From Salinisphaera sp. G21_0 (GTDB lineage Bacteria > Pseudomonadota > Gammaproteobacteria > Pseudomonadales > Endozoicomonadaceae): a stretch of 64,000 nucleotides of DNA. Position numbers and translations under genes: made by a program. Where the stretch lies: positions 88,609 to 152,608 of the forward strand of contig NZ_JAGHQW010000008.1 of NCBI RefSeq assembly GCF_017744115.1. The letters are read 5' to 3'. Position 1 is the first letter of the stretch, and each line of letters starts with the position of its first letter. Positions 17,354 to 25,800 of the stretch are shown here, piece after piece. The notes beneath the pieces were generated by a model. It did not search any database and was not told the DNA's origin. It worked only from the letters and a program-made list of their open reading frames with translations.

Positions 17354-19474
17354 CTATGAATCAGGCTTTTGTGTCAGAATAACCAGTGCTGTTGATTTCC
17401 CCAGATTGGCGACCCTTCGGCTTGCCGAGCAATAGGCATCGAATTGACTTTCACTGTCATTATTAGCGGCCTGTAACGTTTCTTCAGCCCCGGTCAGCGG
17501 CATTTTGACGACTAGGGGAATTGTCTCAGTGTCTTCGATGTTTCCCATGGAGTCAGCATAATGAAGGACGTTGCCTTCTTTACGCCAGCCCACAAAATGG
17601 CCTGTTTCAATAGTGACCACGCCACCGACTTCGTAATCCTTCTTTTTTCCGTTGGCAGTGGGGATAGAGACATCTTTCCACCACTCCAGCTCGGGTCTGA
17701 TCTCGGTTCCAAAGTTGGGTATGGTTACCAACAACACTTCCGGGGAGTGATGGTTATCAGGTAACAACTCTTTGAATGCACAATCATCAAGTTCCATTCC
17801 TTGCTTAGTGTTCCTGAGCCAATTATCGATCAGCTCTTGCAGGGTTGTTGCCCATCGAGAAGAGGTTGCGGTTATTCTGCCACTTTCAGGTTCATCTTTG
17901 TTAAAACCGGTTAGCTTATGATTAACGAATATCTGCTGTCCCCGGATATTGATAAATGATGAACTAACGGTACGAGGAAAGAGGCCATAGCGATAGTGAT
18001 ATTCAACCTCGGCATCCATCACCCTCAATTTATTCACCGGGTCACCAAAATATTCAAATTTTCTACCGGACAGATTGCCTGTGCTGCTTTCATGTTTTTC
18101 CGTGCATATTATGGCAAGTTCCTCACCCCGTACGTATTCGTCAACAGTCCAAACAAATTTTGGCGGGTTGGAGGGGGGAGGTCCTTTTCGTTGTTCTTTA
18201 TTTTTCACTACTTTGGTCAGGCCCTCTGGTATCGCAATTGAGGGAATTCTATCATCCCTGAGACTGCTGACTGGTTCCTGTGTGTCATTGATAGTGACGA
18301 AGCCATCCCCGGCTGTAATCGATACTATTTTGTGCTTCAAAGAGGACTGTGTATATTTAAGGATACCGAAATTTTCGGATGGGACTTTTCCAGCGTCCGG
18401 ATAGTCATAGATGCGTTCGAGGATTGCGGGGATAATATCCGATATTGAAAGGGGTTCGCTGAGTGTTCCATTGTTGAGTTTGAAAAGTGTTCTTATGCGG
18501 TCCAGACCCTCATCGGCAATGTAGCCATTCGTATTTTCATCAAAGTGAAAATGTCTGCATATCGGTAAAAATTCATCCAGAGTATTGGCATCTTGCATTT
18601 TGCCTTTCGATTTTAGTTTACGGGCTCTGTCATCAATCTCGTCAATCAATGTATTCAATGCTCCGTTGTTTGATAGAGCCATAAAAAAGGCAGCCAGTGC
18701 ACAGTTGTTGTTTTTTGCCTGGATGCCTGAATACATGGTTAATGAAACATTGCCGAATGAGTGTATTAGCTGTGGCGTCGGAGAAGGGCAGGCCGCGCTG
18801 GTTGCGTTCTCCAATGGCTCCTTAACTACTTGCCCCTCCCGTGTGGTCATATCTCCCTGGATAGGTTTTTGCTCTTGAGGGATACATTTTCGCTGTTTCG
18901 GAGCAGGTTTTTGCGTTTGCGGAAGAGATTTTGAGCCAATGGATTTTCGAGGTTTTGGAACAGGTGTTTGTTTTCGTGGATCAGACTTTTGCTCTTGCGG
19001 ATCATTATTTGGCTTATTCAGATCAGGCTTTTGCTCTTGCGGACCATCATTTGGCTTCTTCAGATCAGGCTTTTGCTTTTTAGGGATAGTTCCCAAGTAA
19101 TGCATCAGTAAGTTGTAGTGGGCAAGATACAAGCTACTATCGGTTGATGGAGTGGGGCTCTCCGGAGGAGATAATGTGGGGGTGTCTTGACAGGGGCTAG
19201 CTGATGCATCTTCCGATCCGGTATCAGTCTTTGGCGCAGTGGCGGCGTTTGTTGTGGGCTGATGAACGGGAATTTCGATCGTTCGATCTTGAATCGGAAT
19301 GTCACCGACATTACTCTCGCCGGTGCAGTTGGCACCATCTCCTGTCAAGCCGAATGAACCCAGGCAAACACTGTTGCTGCGAGGACGACCAGGAGATAAG
19401 TCTTGATGCCGCGGGTCAGGTTGGCTTCCTGGCAAGCTTGAATAATCATGATTGGACCGGGTAATCTTATCCAC
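17354..19474 (-). CDS. USP-like cysteine protease (putative deubiquitinase)
   Basis: 706 residues. An N-terminal disordered region contains Pro/Lys/Gln-rich short repeats at about residues 130-205 (units like PDLKKPNDGPQEQK). A papain-like fold is suggested by the Cys box IQAKNNNCALAAFFMAL with Cys258, and a distal His box TGHFVGWRKEGNVLHYADS with His626 and Asp641. Both resemble ubiquitin-specific proteases (GNTCYLNA and GHYVAY...DS). The long spacing between the boxes also fits USP enzymes. No signal peptide is seen. Deubiquitination of host proteins is inference. The gene lies between ffh and rpsP, which are close neighbours in Pseudomonas, so it looks like an insertion at an operon seam. 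Confidence 0.8.
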   Translation of the reverse strand: MDKITRSNHDYSSLPGSQPDPRHQDLSPGRPRSNSVCLGSFGLTGDGANCTGESNVGDIPIQDRTIEIPVHQPTTNAATAPKTDTGSEDASASPCQDTPTLSPPESPTPSTDSSLYLAHYNLLMHYLGTIPKKQKPDLKKPNDGPQEQKPDLNKPNNDPQEQKSDPRKQTPVPKPRKSIGSKSLPQTQKPAPKQRKCIPQEQKPIQGDMTTREGQVVKEPLENATSAACPSPTPQLIHSFGNVSLTMYSGIQAKNNNCALAAFFMALSNNGALNTLIDEIDDRARKLKSKGKMQDANTLDEFLPICRHFHFDENTNGYIADEGLDRIRTLFKLNNGTLSEPLSISDIIPAILERIYDYPDAGKVPSENFGILKYTQSSLKHKIVSITAGDGFVTINDTQEPVSSLRDDRIPSIAIPEGLTKVVKNKEQRKGPPPSNPPKFVWTVDEYVRGEELAIICTEKHESSTGNLSGRKFEYFGDPVNKLRVMDAEVEYHYRYGLFPRTVSSSFINIRGQQIFVNHKLTGFNKDEPESGRITATSSRWATTLQELIDNWLRNTKQGMELDDCAFKELLPDNHHSPEVLLVTIPNFGTEIRPELEWWKDVSIPTANGKKKDYEVGGVVTIETGHFVGWRKEGNVLHYADSMGNIEDTETIPLVVKMPLTGAEETLQAANNDSESQFDAYCSASRRVANLGKSTALVILTQKPDS

Positions 19475-19927
19475 TTCGAATACTCCATTATGCTGATGGT
19501 CAAAATTTAATTTGTTATAAGGTCATTGCTCGTTTTGGTTTATTAAAATAAATGCCTTATTCATTTGCCCGGATTTGGGTCTCTGAACCAATGGCACTGA
19601 CTTAAGGGTGAAAGCCTTGTCATACGTGGGCTTTAAGGCACCCGGCGATTGGAACCAACACACAAAGGAAAAGAAAATCTGTTCTTAGTGCTCTTTGTGT
19701 GCTTTGTGGTTCCAATTCAAATCTCTAAACCCGTATCAATCCCCATGTTTGCGGGGCTTTTCTGAACAGGAGCAGTGATTAAAAACAGAGGTCCCTTACC
19801 TGACCTGATTTCTAATTACGCAGAAACTTAGACAGCAAAAATTCGTAAATGTTCGGAATGTGGATTTTATTTATTATTCGGGATTGAAATAAATTATCGA
19901 TTTCAATGAAAATTGTTATTAAATTCA
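19475..19927. other. Non-coding region between protease gene and ffh
   Basis: About 450 bp without a plausible gene. It must contain the promoter of the leftward protease gene. It contains a long inverted repeat (19648-19716) and ends at the ffh terminator hairpin. Confidence 0.5.
19648..19716. repeat. Long imperfect inverted repeat
   Basis: ATTGGAACCAACACACAAAG at the left and CTTTGTGTG with TTTGTGGTTCCAAT at the right can pair into a long hairpin with a few bulges. It has no poly-T and matches no gene. It may be a small mobile-element relic or a structured leader; I cannot decide which. A partial echo, TTGGAACCACAAAAGAAAAG, occurs near 35719. Confidence 0.6.
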
Positions 19928-19958
19928 AATGGCCAGCCCTGTTTTGGGGCTGGCCATT
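19928..19958 (-). terminator. ffh terminator hairpin
   Basis: A perfect 12-bp stem (AATGGCCAGCCC with GGGCTGGCCATT) and a 7-nt loop lie 10 bp past the ffh stop. In the minus direction it is followed by a T-rich but interrupted stretch (TTGAATTTAATAAC). Confidence 0.75.
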
Positions 19959-19967
19959 AATGGGTTG

Positions 19968-21383
19968 TTAAAACGGAAACTTTTTGCCGCCACCGGGAGG
20001 CATCATGCCACCTATTCCGCCCATGCCGCCGGGCAGCTGGCCTTTCATGGACGACATGCCTCGCATCAGTTTGCTCATGCCTCCTTTTTTGGTGGCTTTT
20101 TTCATCATTTTACTCATCTGCTTATGCTGCTTGATAAGTCGGTTGATGTCCTGGATCTGGGTGCCGGAGCCAGCAGCTATGCGTTTTTTGCGGGATCCGT
20201 TCATGATGTCCGGGTTGGCGCGTTCAGCCGGGGTCATGGAGTTGATGATGGCTTCCATCTGGACAAAAATCCTGTTGTCCATCTGACCCTGAAGCTGTGG
20301 TGCCATGCCGCCCATGCCGGGCAGTTTGTCCATCATGCCGCTGAGTCCACCCATTTTCTTCATTTGCTGCAGCTGGTCACGGAAATCTTCAAGATCAAAG
20401 CCTTTGCCTTTCTTCAGTTTGCTGGCCAGCTTGTCCGCCTTGCTGCGGTCCAGCTTGCGCTCGGCTTCCTCGATCAGGGAGAGAATATCCCCCATGCCCA
20501 GGATGCGGGAGGCAATACGGTCCGGATAGAAAGGCTCCAGGGCATCGGTCTTCTCGCCCATACCGATAAACTTGATGGGCTTGCCGGTGATCTGGCGCAC
20601 CGACAGCGCAGCACCACCACGGGCATCACCATCCGCTTTGGTCAGAATAACACCGGTCAATGGCAGGGCATCACCAAACGCCTTGGCGGTATTGGCTGCA
20701 TCCTGACCGGTCATGGCATCCACCACAAACAGGGTTTCTATGGGGTTGATGGCGCTGTGCAGCTGCTGGATTTCAGCCATCATATCGTTATCGATATGCA
20801 GACGACCGGCGGTGTCGACAATCAGGACATCCGCATGCTTGATGCGGGCTTCATGAATCGCGCCATTAACAATATCCACCGGTTTCTGGTCAGCAGACGA
20901 CGGGAAAAAGTTCAGGCCGGTTTCCTGGGCCAGGGTTTCCAGCTGTTTGATCGCCGCGGGACGGTAAACGTCGGCACTGACCACCATAACGGATTTCTTC
21001 TGGCGCTCTTTCAGCCATTTACCCAGTTTGGCCGCGGAGGTGGTTTTACCGGCACCCTGCAGACCGGCCATCAGGATCACGGCCGGTGGCTGGGTGGCCA
21101 GGTTCAGTTCGTCGTTGGACGAACCCATGACCTCAATCAGCTCATTCTGGACAATTTTGACAAACGCCTGGCCCGGGCTCAGGCTGGACTGAACTTCCTG
21201 CCCGATGGCCCGGTCCCTGATCCGGTTGATAAACTCTCGAACCACCGGCAGGGCAACGTCTGCTTCGAGCAGGGCCATGCGCACTTCGCGCAGGGTGTCT
21301 TTGATATTATCTTCGGTGAGCCTGGCCTTCCCGGTTACAGTTTTCAGTGTGCGGGACAGGCGTTCGGTTAAATTTTCGAACAT
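19968..21383 (-). CDS. ffh: Signal recognition particle protein Ffh
   Basis: SRP54 GTPase, 471 residues. It binds 4.5S RNA and signal sequences and delivers nascent membrane proteins to FtsY. An N-domain (MFENLTERLSRTLKTVTG) is followed by the G-domain with GLQGAGKTT, DVYRPAA, DTAGR and TKADG. The Met-rich M-domain contains GLSGMMDKLPGMG and a GSGT RNA-binding motif, and ends in a Gly/Met-rich tail. Its usual Pseudomonas neighbours are here but separated: rpsP on one side and the divergent ypjD homologue on the other. Confidence 0.97.
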   Translation of the reverse strand: MFENLTERLSRTLKTVTGKARLTEDNIKDTLREVRMALLEADVALPVVREFINRIRDRAIGQEVQSSLSPGQAFVKIVQNELIEVMGSSNDELNLATQPPAVILMAGLQGAGKTTSAAKLGKWLKERQKKSVMVVSADVYRPAAIKQLETLAQETGLNFFPSSADQKPVDIVNGAIHEARIKHADVLIVDTAGRLHIDNDMMAEIQQLHSAINPIETLFVVDAMTGQDAANTAKAFGDALPLTGVILTKADGDARGGAALSVRQITGKPIKFIGMGEKTDALEPFYPDRIASRILGMGDILSLIEEAERKLDRSKADKLASKLKKGKGFDLEDFRDQLQQMKKMGGLSGMMDKLPGMGGMAPQLQGQMDNRIFVQMEAIINSMTPAERANPDIMNGSRKKRIAAGSGTQIQDINRLIKQHKQMSKMMKKATKKGGMSKLMRGMSSMKGQLPGGMGGIGGMMPPGGGKKFPF

Positions 21384-21440
21384 TCTGGGAATTACCCTGA
21401 TCTAAGGTGTTTATGCGGTTGAACGCACAGAATGTTGGCC

Positions 21441-21446
21441 ATTATA
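21441..21446 (-). promoter_or_regulatory. Possible -10 element for ffh
   Basis: TATAAT is present on the minus strand in the 229-bp gap between the divergent ffh and ypjD-like genes. The hexamer 17 bp upstream (TGCCGC) is a poor -35, so this is only a candidate. Confidence 0.3.
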
Positions 21447-21612
21447 TAGGAATCAAAACTAAAGCGGCATCCATTTCAGTGGATCTGGTGTAAGGTTGTT
21501 TGTCTAGCGCCGGGTAATATGACAAACTGCCGATGCTGCTTTACGTTGAAGCCTGTGGTCTTAGAGGGCTTCCTGCTTTTTTTGCTGCTTTGGGGATAAA
21601 TAGGCTTCGCTA

Positions 21613-22413
21613 ATGAGTGTCATGTTCGTCAGTATGGGTGCGCTTGGTTGCTATCTGGCAGGCACGGTAGGGCAGGGGTTGCGAAACTGCGGGCGTGAAG
21701 TGCCCAAATCGCTGGTTCTGTTGATTACCGCCCTTGGCCTGATTTTCCACGTTATTGCGTTATACATTTCCATCCATACTGATCGGGGCATCAACCTTGG
21801 CGTGTTCACCATGGGATCGCTGACCTCTATGATGGTGACCATGATGGTGCTCCTGAGCAGTTTGAAAAAACCCTCGGAAAGCCTGCTGGTGATGATTCTG
21901 CCGGTCACCATGCTGGCCATTGTGCTTGCCCTGCTGGCCCCGGTTGAACATATTGTCTGGAACACCGCATCATCCATGGTTTCCCATGTGCTGCTTTCGG
22001 TTATGGCCTATGGCATTCTGATGGTGGCGGCATTTCAGGCCATTCTGCTCTCCTACCAGGAACACCAGCTGCGCACTCACCGGCATACCATCAGGACACT
22101 GCCACCGTTGCAAACCATGGAACGGCTGCTATTTGAGTTTCTGGTCCTTGGGGTTATTTTGCTGACCCTCTCGCTGGGCAGTGGGTTTCTGTTCCTGGAA
22201 GATATGTTTGCCCAGAGGCTGGTGCATAAAACGGTATTGTCCATCACCGCCTGGTGTCTTTTTGCGGCGCTGTTGGTTGGCCACTGGCGATTTGGCTGGC
22301 GTGGGCAGACGGCCGTTCGCTGGACTCTGGCCGGTGTCCTGTTTCTGGTCCTTGCTTACTTTGGCTCAAGACTGGTGCTTGACTGTGTGGTTTCCGGGCA
22401 GTCCTGCTTTTGA
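21613..22413 (+). CDS. YpjD/CcsA-family inner membrane protein
   Basis: 266 residues with about eight hydrophobic segments. It belongs to the CcsA/YpjD cytochrome c assembly-like family, with the paired histidines and tryptophans of that family visible in PVEHIVWNTASSMVSHVLLS and LVHKTVLSITAW. The exact function of YpjD proteins is not established; haem handling is suggested by CcsA/CcmC similarity. It is divergent from ffh and normally followed by a CorC/CNNM gene, which here is displaced to 28.1 kb. A hairpin follows the stop. Confidence 0.88.
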   Translation: MSVMFVSMGALGCYLAGTVGQGLRNCGREVPKSLVLLITALGLIFHVIALYISIHTDRGINLGVFTMGSLTSMMVTMMVLLSSLKKPSESLLVMILPVTMLAIVLALLAPVEHIVWNTASSMVSHVLLSVMAYGILMVAAFQAILLSYQEHQLRTHRHTIRTLPPLQTMERLLFEFLVLGVILLTLSLGSGFLFLEDMFAQRLVHKTVLSITAWCLFAALLVGHWRFGWRGQTAVRWTLAGVLFLVLAYFGSRLVLDCVVSGQSCF

Positions 22414-22434
22414 AGGGGCTTGCAGATCAAAAAT

Positions 22435-22463
22435 GGCAATCCCATGCCGGGCATGGGATTGCC
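22435..22463. terminator. Hairpin after the ypjD-like gene
   Basis: A perfect palindrome, GGCAATCCCATGCC/GGCATGGGATTGCC, lies 21 bp past the stop. The T-run (ATTTTTGAT) is on the minus-strand side, so it can terminate leftward transcription from the neighbouring insertion as well as rightward transcription. Confidence 0.7.
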
Positions 22464-22470
22464 TGGTAAG

Positions 22471-22710
22471 TCAGAACGTCATGTTGTGCAATGCGGTGCC
22501 ATCGGCCGCAGTCAGCGTCAGCGGGCCTTCTCCGGTTAAATCCATGGACCATACATTGCCCGGGTAGAGACGCCTTTCTACATAGCGGGGTAAGTGTTCA
22601 AGCAGGGGGCAGACTCCCCCTACTTGTCGAGATCGGCTTTTAATGGATTGGCCCCGAATTTCTCTTTCCAGAGTTTCGGCGACGATTGATAAAGACGAAC
22701 AACTGCCCAC
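22471..22710 (-). other. Short open frame, possible gene-end fragment
   Basis: The C-terminal part of this frame (RRLYPGNVWSMDLTGEGP, then LTLTAADGTALHNMTF) has protein-like composition, while its start is unconvincing. It could be the 3' remnant of a gene cut when the large downstream insertion arrived. I do not recognise the family, and it may be non-coding. Confidence 0.25.
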
Positions 22711-22742
22711 TCAACGGGTCTTCCTATCAATCGCACCCAAAC

Positions 22743-22772
22743 TCCGTTCGTCCTGATCGGAGTCGAAGGGCG
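22743..22772. repeat. REP-like repeat
   Basis: TCCGTTCGTCCTGATCGGAG then TCGAAGGGCG, the third occurrence of the dispersed palindrome family seen at 1320-1362 and 8861-8963. It lies 3' of the 1659-residue gene. Confidence 0.55.
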
Positions 22773-22847
22773 TAAACTCCGTGCCTGAATAAAGACTATG
22801 CCAATCACCCTTCGTCGCGATTTCAGGTCTTGAATCCCGATTCCGTC

Positions 22848-25800
22848 TTAAATCGTTGTTGGCAAGGATGCGTCAATCACTGTCCTGTCACGTAACCATG
22901 AGCCAAAATGATCCGTAATCAACTGGTTACACGCCTGCTGGTTTTTTATATGCTTTGCCATGTTAGCGTTATAGTTATCCTGCCAATGTTTTTCTTCGGG
23001 ATTATTCGTCAGCAATAATTTCATAAATTCCCTTGTGGTCTGGGGTCTAACGGCAACATTGTGCTGACTCAAACAGTGTTTGGCTATTGCTGATTTACCC
23101 TCTTCTGAACACTCTTTCCAGAGTTTATCCATATAGTCCCGATAATTGTTAAGGTTATACCGACAAAGATTGGCTCTGTAACGATTCAGATTATAGAGAG
23201 GCAGGTCATCTGATTCCGGGTACGATGTCGTGTTATTTTTTCTGCTTTGGCTACCGGACTCAGACATGTTCTTCCGGTCATTGTTGTGATCATCTGTGTT
23301 GTTGACATTGACTCCAAATTCCATGTATTCATTTTCGAATTGAGGGAACATCACAAGATTAATAATGTTTAAAATCAACGCCAAAACCACTTTGCTGGGC
23401 AGATCATTGCGCTCGTCCGGTTCTAAGTTAATTAATTCATTAAGTGGTCCCTTTTGCCCCCCCGGATAATTTCCTTCTTTCAGGAGGACGCTTTTGAAAT
23501 CAAAGAACAAATCTCTGAGATCTTTGACTTTGCCAGTATGGAATTCTTGATTATTCCTGATAAAACCTATTGCATGGTCAATATTATTGAATCTAATTTT
23601 GAGAAATTCATTGATCATGCCAATAAGTTGATGTGGATGATCCTGGATAATTTCTTCCATGTGTTGTGACAGGATATCCCGGCTTAAATCATCCAAAGGT
23701 GTTGAGGAACGGCGTAGAAAATGATTGTTCATCATCACCTCCAGCCATTGTGCCAGATTGAACTCACCCTGCTCATTAACACACGACTTATAGATGATTT
23801 GGGAAAGCTGATTGGTACTTTCAAATACCCAGCCATCAAACTCAGTGTCAGGGCCAAAACTGGCATTGTCCAATACCGACGATGAAAACGGCTCACCTTG
23901 AAAATAACAACCAACAAATGAAACATTTTCAATCGTCAGGCGGTTTAACACCTCTGTGTTGAATGTACAGTTCTGGAATTTAACAGATTGCAACACGGTA
24001 CCGTTCATTGAACAGCTGCTGAAATCAATGCCATATATTTCATAATCACCCTTCAGTTGCAAGCCATCCAGCGAATCCAGCCGTCCCTCCAACAGATGGG
24101 GGTTTTGCTCAACCAGCCGTTGAATGCTCTCTTTGCCACAAGCCTTGATGAGATTTCTGAAGTTTTCGTCAACCTTGCTGTATTTATAGGTTAACTCATG
24201 GTAGCAGTTGGACCAGGATTGCTGAAAAAGCTGTTCCAGCGGGCGCCCGTCGGGCCAGTGGCTATAGCGTTTCTTCAGTGAATGCAACAGATGTTGCTGA
24301 TCTTCAGGAGAACTGATCTCAAGTTTGTTCAACTCATCATGCAAGGACAGAGGATTGGAAAAACAAGTTTCCTGCCCCGCATCTCCCTGAACCAATTTCT
24401 GGTAATCATCCGTTGACTGCGGAATAACTTTCTGATTGTGGATGTAGGATTTCAGTTCGGGGTATTCGCATGTACTGAAATGATCGTGATTTTTAAAAAA
24501 TATTGTATCCAGGCGGCGGAGTGCTTCAGGTTGCAGGACCATAGACATGGCACCTGTTAATTCTTTTTTGGACTGATCTGCCAGATTTTCTGCCTGCATT
24601 ATCTCCATAATTCGGGTAAATACTAGTTCTGTATTGAAATTTATTCTGAAGTGCATACCCGCGGCATTCCCGGACGGTTTTATCCCGATCTGAGTACGTC
24701 GCCCAAAGGAGATCAGAGCTGCTTCATTTTCCAGGCTCTCGTTCACCAACTCTTTAGTGCTCCGGAGCCGGTCTGGAGAAAAGTTTATACTGTGGCCGGG
24801 GCAGAACTTCCTTGCTGGGTCTGCCCCAATGCCATGGGGAAACCCCGGGCCGTAATGCACCCAACGTCCTGCGCGAATACTGGAATGGTTGAAACAATCC
24901 AGTTTTTCGTCACTGAGGTTCAGCAACCGTTTAAGAAACGCTTTTTTGCTGGTGTTTACCGGAATATTGATATCCGCTGCCACGGCGAGGTTCATATCAC
25001 CAAGGCAACCGTGGAAGTCGGCCAGGGCGTCCAGCCATTGCTCTTCCAGGTCAACAGTATTTGGCCGCTCGCCATCAATGCCCAGCCCTGCCAGTTCCCT
25101 GAACAACGCCTCAACCACTGATTTATCGTGTCCTGGAAAGGTGATGATCAGTTGATTTTCAAAGGTAAGGGCATCAGGCAGGTTCGGAGGAAAAAACAGT
25201 ATACTGCCGCCCTCACAGACGTCCGCTTCGAGTTCAACCCCATGTACCGGTGAGGCAGTCAGTTTGCCTTCATCCAGCTGTTGCTGATCCAGGTAACTGA
25301 CGCTCTGGCCTGTCAGTTTGGCAAAACCGTGGCTGAATTCCGCCAGTTGTACTTTTGCCTCAACTTCTTCGCCGGTTCTTGAGCTGACTCGTGCAGGAAA
25401 CTCAGGAGCAGGCAGGGGAATTTTAATTAATGGCAGTTTTTCAATGGACGGCACGTCAGCAGTTAATGCTGTCCGGCACTTTTCAACAATGTCCTGCAGA
25501 GTCACCACGGTCTTGTCAATGGTATCGTGATGCTCGTTACACCATCGTGTTTTATCGTTGGTTAGCTGATTGGCCAGGCCGTCACAGTCATTGGCCAGGC
25601 TGGTCAGCTCACTGCGCCAGTCGCGGTAATTTACGTTCAGGGTATGGTTGACATATTTAACCTGGCTGGCCAGTCGGTGCAATCCCCGTTCCAGGGCCAG
25701 GTTATCCGCCAGTTTGCTGCCGGCTTCCTGTGATAACTTGAGGGTCATCCGGGTGATGGGTTGGCCATTGGCATCCAGTAACTGGCTAATGCCAATCTGT

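Noticed and set aside
19929..21371. A 480-residue plus-strand open frame antisense to ffh.
   Set aside because: The minus-strand frame is unmistakably Ffh; the antisense frame is His/Gly-rich and fits the reverse complement of its codon usage.
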